A DNA stretch of 64,000 nt. Origin: Corynebacterium sp. Marseille-P3884. Lineage in GTDB: Bacteria; Actinomycetota; Actinomycetes; Mycobacteriales; Mycobacteriaceae. Position numbers and translations under genes: made by a program. Numbering within the stretch: the stretch's first letter is position 1; every line of letters starts with the position of its first letter. The stretch is from contig NZ_JAGKSD010000009.1 in assembly GCF_017942225.1 (NCBI RefSeq), positions 1-64,000 on the forward strand. The letters run 5' to 3'. Positions 1 to 7,672 of this stretch are shown here, piece by piece. The notes beneath the pieces were generated by a model. That model did not search any database. It was given only the letters and a program-made list of their open reading frames with translations, and was not told the DNA's origin.

Positions 1-942
1 GAGCAGCCCGACGCCACAGCACAGCAGCACGACGAGGTATCCGCGCCACGGCATGTCTCGCAGCGCAAGGCCCGCGAGCCCGAATGCGGCGACGGCGAGC
101 GTGAGCAGCACGAACACGGGTTCCGCGACGAGCAGGTGCCCGGCGGTGCGCTCGGTGTCCACGAACGGCGCCCACGATGTCGTGCCGCGCAGCACCTCCG
201 CGAGATTCGTCCAGCGCGTGGTCACGTACGCGGATTCGATGAAGTCGGTGAACGGCGGCGAGTACCGGCCAAGCACGAGCAGCGGGCCGATCCACCACGC
301 GGACACGAGCGCGACGCCGAGCAGCCAGCCGGCGAGGGGTTTCCACGCCGCGCGGTAGAGCAGCAGCAGAAACGCAGGCAGGCACGCCATCATCGTCGCA
401 GTCGCGTTCACCGCGCCCATCAGCGCGACAGGAATCACGGCCGCCGCGACATCGCTCCGACGCAGCCGCGGCGCGAGCAGCGGAGCGATCGTCCACGGCA
501 CCAGGGCCACGGGCCAGGCTTCAGAAGAGATCGCGGTCAGCGTCGTCAGCACGCGCGGGCTCAGCGCGTACAGAAAAGCAGCAACGCTTATCGACGCCCC
601 CTTTAACCCCATCCTCCTTCCCAGCACCACCGTCCCGGAGAAGGCGATCCCCATGACGATCGCCCACCAGATGCGCTGCGCGACCCAGTCCGGCAGCGGT
701 TCCGTCAGCCAGAAGAATGCGCCGTGGGGAAAGAGGTAGCCGTAGGCCTGGTTCTGGATCTGCCCGAGGGTGAAGCGGTCGGTGTAGGCGTGCGTCGCCG
801 CGGCCAGGAACGCGCCGGGGTCGGCGGTGAGGTCGAATTTGGTGTCCGCGGCTGTGCGCCCTGGTGCCTGCAAAAACGCCAGAAGCGTCAGTGCGACCCA
901 GCCGAGCAGATGTTGCCGAAAAGGGGTGCGCAGCGCGGGCAT
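1..942 (-). CDS. aftD: Alpha-(1->3)-arabinofuranosyltransferase AftD, N-terminal part (runs off the window)
   Basis: Reading the minus strand from ATG at 942-940 gives 314 codons with no stop before the window edge. The product starts with a short basic stretch and a membrane segment, followed by the conserved segment DPGAFLAAATHAY...FTLGQIQNQAYGYLFPHG and WVAQRIWW, then several hydrophobic helices. This pattern is characteristic of AftD/DUF3367 GT-C enzymes, which add arabinofuranose from decaprenyl-phosphoryl-arabinose to arabinogalactan and lipoarabinomannan at the outer face of the membrane. Full-length homologues exceed 1000 residues, so only the N-terminal quarter or so is here. The ATG follows directly on the stop codon of the preceding small gene, so the two are probably co-translated. 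One copy of the CGTCGATAAGC word (586-595) lies inside. Confidence 0.85.
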   Translation of the reverse strand, partial: MPALRTPFRQHLLGWVALTLLAFLQAPGRTAADTKFDLTADPGAFLAAATHAYTDRFTLGQIQNQAYGYLFPHGAFFWLTEPLPDWVAQRIWWAIVMGIAFSGTVVLGRRMGLKGASISVAAFLYALSPRVLTTLTAISSEAWPVALVPWTIAPLLAPRLRRSDVAAAVIPVALMGAVNATATMMACLPAFLLLLYRAAWKPLAGWLLGVALVSAWWIGPLLVLGRYSPPFTDFIESAYVTTRWTNLAEVLRGTTSWAPFVDTERTAGHLLVAEPVFVLLTLAVAAFGLAGLALRDMPWRGYLVVLLCCGVGLL

Positions 943-1158
943 TTACTGCCGGGAGCCGTACTCCGGTCCGCCGAGCACAGCCTCATCGGCGGGCACGGCA
1001 TTGCCCGACGGGACCTGGTTCTGCCCGGAGAACGACGCGATGCCCACCACGCCCACGACACCGAGCACGATGCCGGTCACCGAGCTGGCCAGCACGGGGC
1101 CGAGGGTGCGGCGGGACCAGGACTGGCCGGAGCGGCGGGAGCGGATTACGGAGGTCAT
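943..1158 (-). CDS. DUF2613 small membrane protein
   Basis: A 71-residue protein with an arginine/serine-rich N-terminus (RSRRSGQSWSRR), one transmembrane helix (about residues 20-45, LASSVTGIVLGVVGVVGIA) and a short polar tail. This is the architecture of the DUF2613 family, which in corynebacteria commonly sits directly before the arabinofuranosyltransferase gene, as here: its TAA stop abuts the aftD ATG. No function has been assigned to the family; membrane location and co-expression suggest a link to cell-envelope assembly, which is inference. The reading frame stays open further upstream, but ATG at 1158 matches the expected family length. Confidence 0.7.
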   Translation of the reverse strand: MTSVIRSRRSGQSWSRRTLGPVLASSVTGIVLGVVGVVGIASFSGQNQVPSGNAVPADEAVLGGPEYGSRQ

Positions 1159-1231
1159 GGGAATTGAGGGTACCAGGGGGATAGGATCTGGAAGGAGACG
1201 TCGATAAGCAAAAAGAAGGGGGGTGCCCGCG

Positions 1232-2359
1232 ATGCGTGCTGTCGCTGTGGCCGTCGGCGCGCTGACGTGCGTGTTGTGCGTCGCGTGCGCGGGACCCCGC
1301 GAGGCGGCGGAACCGGTCACCGTCGAAGTGACCGAGACGCGCACCGTCACCGAGACCCCGCCGCCCGCTTTGCCCGATGACCTGCGCGAACGCGTCGCAT
1401 CGCTGATGGTCGTCGGCGTGACAAACTACGACGAAGCACGCGCCGCGCTCGAGCAAGGCGCAGGCGGACTGTTCCTGCCGAGCTGGTCCGACCCGGGGCT
1501 GCTCACCGAAAAAGGCCGCAATATCAACGCTTTGCGGGAGGAATTCGACCGACCGTTTTCCGTCGGAATCGACTTCGAAGGCGGCCGCGTGCAACGGCAC
1601 TCCGATGTCCTCGGCTCGTTCCCGACGCCGCGCGAGCTCGCGCAAGAACCGCCCGAAGTGATCCGCGGCAAAGGCTACGACGTCGGCCGTACCCTCGCGG
1701 AATACGGCATCAACGTCGACTACGCTCCGCTTCTCGATGTCGACGCGGCCGGCCTCGACGTCGTCGGCGACCGCGCCTTCGGCTCATCGCCCGAACGCGT
1801 CGCGGAAGTCGCCGTGCTGTTCGCACAAGGGCTTGTCGACGCTGGCGTCACCCCCACCTTCAAGCATTTCCCCGGCCACGGGCGCGCCAGCGGCGACACC
1901 CACCAGACGCTGGCCCACACTCCGCCGATCCAGGACCTGAACTCCTTTGATCTCGCGCCGTACGCCGCCGTTCTGCCGAAATTCCCGCACGCCTCCGTCA
2001 TGGTCGGGCACATGGTCGTGCCCGGCGTCGGCGATGGGCGCTCGCCGTCCTCGCTCAACCCCAACGCGTACGCCATGCTGCGCGAAGGGAACTACCCCGG
2101 TGGCCAGCCCTTCGACGGTGTCGTCGTCACCGACGATCTCTCCGGCATGCGCGCCATCACTGACCTCATGCCCACTCCTGAGGCCGTCCGCCACGCCATC
2201 GCCGCTGGCGCCGACCAAGCTCTGTGGTCCTCCGGCGCCGGGCTGCGCGAGGCCATCGACGGCACCGTCGCCGCCGTCGAAGCAGGGGAGATCCCGCCCG
2301 CGCGCATCGACGACGCCGCGCGCAGAGTCCAGCAGCAGCTTATCGACGGTCCCCGCTAG
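1232..2359 (+). CDS. Glycoside hydrolase family 3 protein, NagZ-like beta-N-acetylhexosaminidase
   Basis: A 375-residue exported protein. It begins with a hydrophobic leader containing cysteines (a weak lipobox at best), then a GH3 TIM-barrel. The NagZ signature KHFPGHGRASGDTH is at about residues 211-224 and supplies the Asp/His acid-base pair. The nucleophile region VVVTDDLSG is near residue 300, and GIDFEGGRVQR is a typical substrate-loop motif. Family members remove N-acetylglucosamine from muropeptides or related glycans; action outside the membrane is likely. GTG at 1223 is an alternative start, but ATG 1232 has a purine-rich ribosome site (GAAGGGGGG) 8 bp upstream. One CGTCGATAAGC word lies just before it (1200-1209) and another spans the last codons (2338-2347). 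Confidence 0.85.
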   Translation: MRAVAVAVGALTCVLCVACAGPREAAEPVTVEVTETRTVTETPPPALPDDLRERVASLMVVGVTNYDEARAALEQGAGGLFLPSWSDPGLLTEKGRNINALREEFDRPFSVGIDFEGGRVQRHSDVLGSFPTPRELAQEPPEVIRGKGYDVGRTLAEYGINVDYAPLLDVDAAGLDVVGDRAFGSSPERVAEVAVLFAQGLVDAGVTPTFKHFPGHGRASGDTHQTLAHTPPIQDLNSFDLAPYAAVLPKFPHASVMVGHMVVPGVGDGRSPSSLNPNAYAMLREGNYPGGQPFDGVVVTDDLSGMRAITDLMPTPEAVRHAIAAGADQALWSSGAGLREAIDGTVAAVEAGEIPPARIDDAARRVQQQLIDGPR

Positions 2360-2398
2360 CCCGCATTCCTCCCTTTTCCCAGTTGTCCATTACTCTTA

Positions 2399-4099
2399 AT
2401 GCCCGTGAGTAGTGTGCAAGCCCAACGTGGGACAGGTAGCGGCCGCGGCGTGAAAGTCGCCGCCGGGTTCTTCGTCGGACTCGTCGTCCTCCTGCTGGGG
2501 CTCTACCTGGCAGATCTCGCGTTCAACCGGGGAAATGTTCCCCGCGGCACCGCCGTCGGTGGGGTGGAAGTCGGGGGGATGGCACCTGCGGCGGCCGTCG
2601 ATAAGCTGAGCTTAGAGCTTGGCGATGTCAACGACGACCCCGTCACCGTCACCGCCGGCGACGAGAAAACCGAATTCGTCCCCGCCAGCGCCGGCCTCGG
2701 ACCCGACTGGCAAGCCACCATCGACGCCGCCGGCACCGAATCCCCCAACCCCATCTCGCGCCTGATGGGCCTGTTCCGCACCAGAGAAGTCGACATCGTC
2801 TCCACCGCCGACGAAGCAGCCTTGGCGCCCACCGTCGAGCGCGTCGCCACAGACCTCACCGTCGAACCCACCGACGGTGAGGTGGCCATCAAAGACGGCA
2901 AGACCGACGTCAAGGACCCTAAGCCCGGTCAAGACGTCCCCGCTGACGAGCTCAAACGCGCCATGACCTCCAACTGGCTCAACCCCGACGGCGTCTCGGT
3001 CGACCCCACCGTCACCGAGCCCGCGATCAACGAGAAACTCGTCAAAGACGCCATCGACGGCCCCGCCGCCCGCGCCCTCGGCGGACCGCTGACCTTGAAA
3101 GGCCGCGACGACACCGATGCCGTCATCGACTCTGAGCACATCGGCGACATCGTGACCTTCCGCAACGACCCTGAGCAGCACCGCATCGTCCCTGAAGTCA
3201 ACGCCGAAGCCGCCCAGGGCATCTTCGCCGAGCAGCTCAAGGACACCGTCAAGGAAGGCAAGAACGCCACGATCTCCGCATCCGGTGAAGTGACTCCGTC
3301 CGTCGACGGCATCGAGATTCGCTGGGACGACACCATGAAAAACTTCGGCGAGCGTGTGCTTGGCGACGAATCCCGCACCTGGGACGCCACCTACCGCGAC
3401 ACCCCCGCCACGTTCACCACCGAACAGGCCAACAAGGCCACCTTCGACGACGTCGTCGGCGAATTCACCACCGCCGGGTACAGCTCCGCGTCCGGCACCA
3501 ATATTTCGATCGTCGCCGACACCGTCAACGGCGCTGTCGTCAGCCCCGGCGAGACCTTCTCCCTCAACGGCTACACCGGCCCCCGCGGCACTGCCCAGGG
3601 GTACGTGTCCTCCGGCATCATCATTGACGGGCGTGCCGGCAACGCCGTCGGCGGCGGCATCTCGCAGTTCGCCACCACCTTGTACAACGCCTCCTACTTC
3701 GCAGGCATGACTGACGTCGACCACACGCCGCACTCCTACTACATCTCCCGCTACCCGGCCGGCCGCGAAGCTACCGTCTACGAAGGCGCCATCGACCTCG
3801 CCTTCAAAAACGACACCCCGCACCCAGTGAAGATCGAGACCGTCTTCGGCGGCGGCGAGATCACCGTCCGCCTCAAGGGCGTCAAGGACCGCGAAGTCGA
3901 ATCCGTCAACGGCGGACGCTGGGCGTATACATCCCCGAGCCCCAAGACCGTTTCCGGCGGCGAGTGCATCCCGTCCGGCGGTGCCCAGGGCTTCACCACC
4001 TCCGACACCCGCATCATCCGCGACCTGTCCGGCAACGAACTCTCCCGCGAAACTCAGACCACGGTGTACAACCCGCAGCCGATCGTGCAGTGTGGCTAA
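2399..4099 (+). CDS. VanW family protein with peptidoglycan-binding-like repeats
   Basis: A 566-residue protein with a single N-terminal membrane anchor (about residues 20-40). An extracellular region follows with two repeats of the peptidoglycan-binding-like type found next to VanW domains; the first begins near PRGTAVGGVEVGGM. The C-terminal VanW domain (about 370-500) has the conserved GETFSLNGYTGPR, GGGISQFATTLYNAS and HSYYISRYPAGREATV blocks. VanW proteins are envelope proteins of unknown biochemistry, first noticed in a vancomycin resistance cluster. The gene follows the NagZ-like gene after 39 bp on the same strand and ends in a 4-bp convergent overlap with the lipase gene at 4096. Confidence 0.85.
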   Translation: MPVSSVQAQRGTGSGRGVKVAAGFFVGLVVLLLGLYLADLAFNRGNVPRGTAVGGVEVGGMAPAAAVDKLSLELGDVNDDPVTVTAGDEKTEFVPASAGLGPDWQATIDAAGTESPNPISRLMGLFRTREVDIVSTADEAALAPTVERVATDLTVEPTDGEVAIKDGKTDVKDPKPGQDVPADELKRAMTSNWLNPDGVSVDPTVTEPAINEKLVKDAIDGPAARALGGPLTLKGRDDTDAVIDSEHIGDIVTFRNDPEQHRIVPEVNAEAAQGIFAEQLKDTVKEGKNATISASGEVTPSVDGIEIRWDDTMKNFGERVLGDESRTWDATYRDTPATFTTEQANKATFDDVVGEFTTAGYSSASGTNISIVADTVNGAVVSPGETFSLNGYTGPRGTAQGYVSSGIIIDGRAGNAVGGGISQFATTLYNASYFAGMTDVDHTPHSYYISRYPAGREATVYEGAIDLAFKNDTPHPVKIETVFGGGEITVRLKGVKDREVESVNGGRWAYTSPSPKTVSGGECIPSGGAQGFTTSDTRIIRDLSGNELSRETQTTVYNPQPIVQCG

Positions 4100-4830
4100 G
4101 CAGAGGTTTTCGCCGCGCGCTCCAGTCCCCACTTGGTGAGCTCGATGATCTCCGCGTCGCGCATCATCAACTGGTGCAGCGGCGCGCCGGGAATCTCCCT
4201 GTTGACCACGTCAGCGCCGTCGACAGCGGTGAGCGTCGACGCGGTATTCGGCGTGACCAACGTGTCGCGCCTGGAATACAGCGCCGTATAGACCACCGAC
4301 GGGTCCGTATCCGGCAGAGGATCAGCGTTCTCGCGCATCCACTGAGATCCCGCCAGTTGCTGAGGCACGCTCGGGCTGAGAAGCAGCTTCGTCAGACCCG
4401 GATGCCGGTCAAACCGCCGGAGCACGCGCGGGGCCGCGCCTTCTAGATCCGTGCCGTGGAAATTCGCGCCCATCGCCACCACACGTCGCACTTTGTCCGC
4501 ACCGCCCTGGGCGATGTATAGCTTCGTCAGCAGCCCGCCCTGCGAATGCGCGACAATATCGACCTGGTCCGCCCCCGTTACCGCGAGCACCTTATCGACG
4601 TCCGCCCGCAGCTGATCCAGCGAATCCTCCAACCTTCCCGTCCCGTACAGCCCAGGCAGGAACATCTTCCCGTAGTTGAAACCCCACACCCAGTAGCCGT
4701 TCTCTCGCAGGTGCCGCGCGCTGCGACGGAACCCGCTTGCCCGGCTGTGGATCCCGTGCACGTATAGCACCGGGGTTGGATGTGTCGGCGTGAAATCGGG
4801 GTCGTTGAGAACAGGCCTGAACAGGTTCAC
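4096..4830 (-). CDS. Alpha/beta hydrolase, lipase-like (class 2 type)
   Basis: A hydrolase of about 244 residues. The oxyanion region TPVLYVHGIHSRASGF opens the fold and the nucleophile elbow AHSQGG (GxSxG type) follows about 80 residues later. Asp and His of a plausible triad lie in the C-terminal third (YSRRDTLVTP and LHQLMM). The sequence closely parallels the protein encoded upstream at 4841-5800, so the pair is a tandem duplication. Unlike that paralogue, no signal peptide is obvious from the start chosen (GTG 4830). The open frame extends further upstream across the neighbour's 3' end without a leader-like sequence, so the start is uncertain. Likely substrates are acyl esters; none can be named from sequence. 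Confidence 0.7.
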   Translation of the reverse strand: MNLFRPVLNDPDFTPTHPTPVLYVHGIHSRASGFRRSARHLRENGYWVWGFNYGKMFLPGLYGTGRLEDSLDQLRADVDKVLAVTGADQVDIVAHSQGGLLTKLYIAQGGADKVRRVVAMGANFHGTDLEGAAPRVLRRFDRHPGLTKLLLSPSVPQQLAGSQWMRENADPLPDTDPSVVYTALYSRRDTLVTPNTASTLTAVDGADVVNREIPGAPLHQLMMRDAEIIELTKWGLERAAKTSA

Positions 4831-4840
4831 ACCGCTTACG

Positions 4841-5800
4841 CTAACAGTGCTTCGGCGTGTGGTCGCCCCGATCGCGCTCAAGACCCCACGCGACCAGCGC
4901 AGTGATCTTCGGGTTCTGAGGCATGAAAATGTGGTTGACCGTCCCGCCGCACACGGCCTGAACCTCGATATTTGCAACGTCAGCCCCGTTTACCGACTCG
5001 AGCATGGAGCTTGTATACGGGGTGACCACACCGTCGCTCGAGGAATAGAGCGATGTGTACACCACGCGGGGATCGGTGTCCGGGAACGTGTTCAGAGTGC
5101 GGATATGCTCCGAGTCCCAATGCTGCTGGGACGGAGACTGGATCGCGGAACTGCTCGATTCCCGTGCGTTTCCGCCCTCCATCAGACCACTGCCCCTCGT
5201 CCCGTGGAAGGATCCGCCCGCCCCGACAACGCGCCTGACATTGTCAGCGCCACCAAGCTGTGCGATGTACTTCTTGGCCAGCATCGCTCCTTGCGAGTGC
5301 CCGACGATGTCGACTTTCTCCGCCCCCGTTAGCGACTTCACCTTCTCCACGTTGGCGGCGAGCTCCCGTGCATTTGAGTCCACGTCCGCCAAACCGTAAA
5401 ACCCAGGGAACATTGCTTGCTTTGCAGGTGGCAGCTTGCCGAAGTCCCACGCGAAAACGCAATACCCGCGTTTTTGGAGAACCTTCGCCGTCGGGAGCCA
5501 CATGGCTGAATTCCCTGCGGTTCCGTGAACAAACAGCACCGGCGTGGAATGCTCCGGTGCAGGGGTGCAGGAAGGATCGTTGAACACCGTGGCTGCCTGA
5601 GGACTCAACCCACCCGGGGCGAGCCCTGACGAGCCCAGCGGACCTGTGCCTGAAGAACCACTGCTCGAGCCGGCTGCTTCGCTACTCAAAGCGCTGGATA
5701 ACTGGCTGCCACTGGACTGAGCTGAAGAAGGGGCAGGCGCGGCCAAAAGGCAAGCACCTGCGGTGAGTACCGCCGCGGCACGACGGGAAAACTGTTTCAT
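4841..5800 (-). CDS. Secreted triacylglycerol lipase-like hydrolase
   Basis: A 319-residue protein with a clear Sec signal peptide (MKQFSRRAAAVLTAGA... ending near SSAQ). A Ser/Gly-rich linker follows, then an alpha/beta hydrolase with STPVLFVHGTAGNSAMW and nucleophile elbow GHSQGAML. Secreted class 2 lipases of actinobacteria have this layout. The Ser/Gly linker (about residues 30-70) may span the cell wall or mycomembrane. ATG 5800 is preferred because it gives the signal peptide at the very N-terminus; the open frame extends upstream to 5941 but without leader character. The gene lies 10 bp upstream of its paralogue, so both are probably on one transcript. The 5' flank borders the duplicated tRNA end and the decayed island. 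Confidence 0.8.
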   Translation of the reverse strand: MKQFSRRAAAVLTAGACLLAAPAPSSAQSSGSQLSSALSSEAAGSSSGSSGTGPLGSSGLAPGGLSPQAATVFNDPSCTPAPEHSTPVLFVHGTAGNSAMWLPTAKVLQKRGYCVFAWDFGKLPPAKQAMFPGFYGLADVDSNARELAANVEKVKSLTGAEKVDIVGHSQGAMLAKKYIAQLGGADNVRRVVGAGGSFHGTRGSGLMEGGNARESSSSAIQSPSQQHWDSEHIRTLNTFPDTDPRVVYTSLYSSSDGVVTPYTSSMLESVNGADVANIEVQAVCGGTVNHIFMPQNPKITALVAWGLERDRGDHTPKHC

Positions 5801-5838
5801 GTCCAAAACAGTATCAAGGGGAAGATTCGTCGGGCGAA

Positions 5839-5856
5839 AAATGGAGCCGGCGACGA
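5839..5856. repeat. attL-like direct repeat of the tRNA-Gly 3' end
   Basis: The 18-bp sequence AAATGGAGCCGGCGACGA occurs here and again, identical and in the same orientation, at 6388-6405, where it is the 3' end (acceptor stem plus CCA) of tRNA-Gly. A duplicated tRNA 3' end is the usual footprint of tyrosine-recombinase integration. The enclosed 530 bp now hold only insertion-sequence debris and no integrase. Confidence 0.7.
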
Positions 5857-5919
5857 TGTCTGAAGTCATGACATAGTTGACACGGTGTGCCTGGGACATC
5901 ATTCCTGATGGTTGACAGG

Positions 5920-6383
5920 TCAGTCGCGACATGGTTGACAATTAGGCTGACGAAACATTCTGGGGTGATGGTTGACACCTCAGTCGCGACATCGTTGACA
6001 CCTTCCGCTACCCCCGCGCGTCTGGTGCCGATGCGGGGATCAGTCGGGACATCGTTGACAAATGAACAGCCCGAACCGCAACCTCGCCATCGTCAAAGCC
6101 GTACGCCGGCAGGCTCTACAGCCTAGGAATCGGACGCGCCTACAGCGGTGAAGAAGTCCTGATGATCATCACCGACAACCACATCACAACATCACTAAAA
6201 GAAACCGGCGAACCCATCGCCGAGCACTACATCGACACATCCCGCAATTACCAAAAAGCCTACTGGCGAAAAGGCCAACCCCCACTGACCTAAAAACCAA
6301 AACCGGCGCCTTGGAAAAATAAAAACCAAGACACCGGTTTGTCCACCATGTCGCGACTGATCTGTCAACGATGTCCCGACTGA
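5920..6383. mobile_element. Decayed IS481-family insertion(s) with nested terminal repeats
   Basis: Five copies of an IS481-type terminal sequence are present. Three face one way at 5920-5940, 5980-6000 and 6040-6060 (TCAGTCG-S-GACAT-S-GTTGACA form, exactly 60 bp apart). Two face the other way at 6340-6360 and 6363-6383. Between the inner ends lies a C-terminal transposase fragment. Multiple nested ends suggest repeated insertion of related elements followed by internal loss. The whole lies between the duplicated tRNA-Gly ends. Confidence 0.75.
6087..6293 (+). pseudogene. IS481-family transposase, C-terminal fragment
   Basis: The frame encodes ...PYAGRLYSLGIGRAYSG, then ITDNHITTSLKETGEPIAEH and YIDTSRNYQKAYWRKG before a TAA stop. 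This is the conserved C-terminal tail of IS481-type DDE transposases (the LGIGR...G..V and I..T.G..I..H....RDYQ pattern). The N-terminal HTH and the DDE catalytic core are absent, so it is non-functional. Confidence 0.75.
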
Positions 6384-6387
6384 TGAC

Positions 6388-6405
6388 AAATGGAGCCGGC
6401 GACGA
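6388..6405. repeat. attR-like direct repeat inside tRNA-Gly 3' end
   Basis: Second copy of the 18-bp repeat described at 5839-5856. It overlaps the last bases of the tRNA, so the tRNA remained intact after integration, as expected for tRNA-targeting elements. Confidence 0.7.
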
Positions 6406-6464
6406 GAATCGAACTCGCACTCTCAGCTTGGGAAGCTGATGTTCTACCACTAAACTACGCCGGC
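6391..6464 (-). tRNA. tRNA-Gly (anticodon TCC)
   Basis: The minus strand folds as a complete cloverleaf. The acceptor stem is GCCGGCG/CGCCGGC, the D arm is around TTTAGTGGTAGAAC, the anticodon stem-loop TCAGCTTCCCAAGCTGA carries TCC, and the T arm is CGAGTTCGATTCTCG. Discriminator T and an encoded CCA follow at 6394-6391. Its 3' end is the attachment-type repeat also found at 5839-5856. Confidence 0.95.
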
Positions 6465-6566
6465 TTCGCTGCTCGGAAGCAGCGCAGATCATCGTAGCAC
6501 CGCCCGTATCCGAGACTGAAAAACCCTGCCAGCCCGCGGCAGAAGGCGGCACCGTAAGATGAAGCC

Positions 6567-7130
6567 GTGCTTCTTTCTGACCGTGACATTCGTTCCGCCA
6601 TCGACTCCGGCCGTCTGAGCATCGATCCGTTCAGCCCGGACCTGGTTCAGCCGTCCAGTGTGGACGTGCGCATCGACCGCTTCTTCCGCGTGTTCAACAA
6701 CTCCAAGTACACGCACATCGACCCGAAGAAGGAGATGCCGGAGCTGACCACCGAGGTGGAAGTTCCGGAAGGGGAGCCGTTTGTGCTTCACCCCGGTGAA
6801 TTCGTCCTCGCTGCCACCCTCGAGAATTTCGCGCTGCCCGCCGACCTCGCTGGACGCCTGGAAGGTAAGAGTTCGCTGGGCCGCCTCGGCCTGGTCACGC
6901 ACTCCACCGCAGGGTTTATCGACCCGGGCTTTACTGGCCACATCACCCTCGAGCTGTCCAACGTGGCCAACCTGCCGATCACCCTTTGGCCGGAGATGAA
7001 GGTGGGGCAGCTTGCGCTGTTCCAGATGTCGTCGCCCGCCGAGAATCCCTATGGTTCATCTGCTGTCGGTTCCAAGTATCAAGGGCAGCGTGGTCCGACC
7101 CCGTCGAAGGCGTATCTGAACTTCCGGTAG
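6567..7130 (+). CDS. dcd: dCTP deaminase
   Basis: A 187-residue protein matching dCTP deaminases over its full length. It has [13 protein letters not shown] at the start, [11 protein letters not shown] (phosphate-binding Ser/Arg), [19 protein letters not shown] with the catalytic Glu, and a C-terminal [19 protein letters not shown] lid. The sequence is closest in pattern to the actinobacterial dUMP-forming enzymes, which deaminate dCTP and hydrolyse the triphosphate to give dUMP for thymidylate synthesis. Whether this one is bifunctional cannot be decided by eye. The start codon is GTG; it begins about 100 bp after the tRNA on the opposite strand. Confidence 0.93.
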   Translation: MLLSDRDIRSAIDSGRLSIDPFSPDLVQPSSVDVRIDRFFRVFNNSKYTHIDPKKEMPELTTEVEVPEGEPFVLHPGEFVLAATLENFALPADLAGRLEGKSSLGRLGLVTHSTAGFIDPGFTGHITLELSNVANLPITLWPEMKVGQLALFQMSSPAENPYGSSAVGSKYQGQRGPTPSKAYLNFR

Positions 7131-7189
7131 TAGCCCGCGGGGGTGATTCACCCCGTTTTCGGCATGGGCAGGCTCGAGTGATTAAGCTC

Positions 7190-7225
7190 GTTTTCAACAG
7201 GTTTTCATTAACGGAAAACGTTTTC
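7190..7225 (+). promoter_or_regulatory. GTTTTCA repeats upstream of the Cys/His-rich protein gene (candidate operator)
   Basis: GTTTTCA occurs at 7190, 7201 and 7220 (the first two exactly 11 bp apart), and GAAAAC at 7214-7219 forms inverted repeats with the flanking GTTTTC units. The array ends 22 bp before the ATG and covers the expected promoter region. AT-rich inverted repeats of this kind are typical of metal-sensor operators (Fur/Zur/DtxR classes), but no class can be assigned by eye. Confidence 0.4.
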
Positions 7226-7247
7226 ACTTAGGAGACAGGAGTTCCCC

Positions 7248-7556
7248 ATGACCACCCCCAACGACGCTGCTAACCAGGGCTGCTGCGGCGGCCACGACGA
7301 CAAGAACGAACTCGGCCTCAAAGACGTGCACGCCACCGACGCGCAGTGTGGTTGCGAGTCGGGCCACTGCGAGTGCGGCCACCACATGACCTGCGACTGC
7401 GAAGCAAGCGAGTGCGACTGCGACTGCAAGAAGGGCCAGGGCCACGCGCACTGCACTGAGCACGGTCATGAGCACCACCACGAAAAGGGCGAGTGCGAGT
7501 GCGAGCCGCACGAGGTCAAGGAGCCGGCGGGCTGCGGTTGCGGCCACGCTCACTAG
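7248..7556 (+). CDS. Cys/His-rich putative metal-binding protein
   Basis: A 102-residue protein with 16 Cys and 15 His, plus many Asp/Glu. The cysteines are mostly in CxC or CC pairs (QGCCGGH, QCGCESGHCECGHH, CDCEASECDCDCKK, ECECEP, GCGCGHAH) and there is a His cluster (CTEHGHEHHHEKG). There is no signal peptide or membrane segment, so it is probably cytosolic. The composition fits a metallothionein-like metal store or chaperone (Zn, Cu or Ni); this is inference, and no established metallothionein family pattern is clearly matched. A good ribosome site (AGGAGACAGGAG) precedes the ATG, an inverted-repeat array lies upstream, and a terminator follows, so it is probably a single-gene transcript. 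Confidence 0.7.
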   Translation: MTTPNDAANQGCCGGHDDKNELGLKDVHATDAQCGCESGHCECGHHMTCDCEASECDCDCKKGQGHAHCTEHGHEHHHEKGECECEPHEVKEPAGCGCGHAH

Positions 7557-7568
7557 ATTCCCGGAGCT

Positions 7569-7599
7569 AAAGCGGGCGCGCGGTTTGCGTGCCCGCTTT
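7569..7599 (+). terminator. Rho-independent terminator after the Cys/His-rich gene
   Basis: A 9-bp perfect stem AAAGCGGGC/GCCCGCTTT with a 13-nt loop, followed by a short T-rich run (TTTGTT). Confidence 0.6.
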
Positions 7600-7636
7600 G
7601 TTCATTCCCAATTCGGCTGACCTTAACCGCGATATG

Positions 7637-7665
7637 GGTCAAGGTGGGCGCGAACCTTGCATAAT
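7637..7665 (+). promoter_or_regulatory. Candidate promoter giving a leaderless ugd transcript
   Basis: CATAAT at 7660-7665 is a good -10 box and ends 7 bp before the preferred ATG at 7673. A start site on the A of that ATG would make the mRNA leaderless, which is common in corynebacteria. The -35 candidate (GGTCAA, 7637-7642) is weak. Confidence 0.4.
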
Positions 7666-7672
7666 GTCCCGT

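Noticed and set aside
2612-4132. Gly/Val/Asp-rich minus-strand frame opposite the VanW gene
   Set aside because: Its composition is that of an antisense shadow; the VanW protein is clear.
5920-6060. CRISPR array (regular repeats at 60-bp spacing)
   Set aside because: Only three repeats, which are recognisable IS481 ends, and no cas genes.
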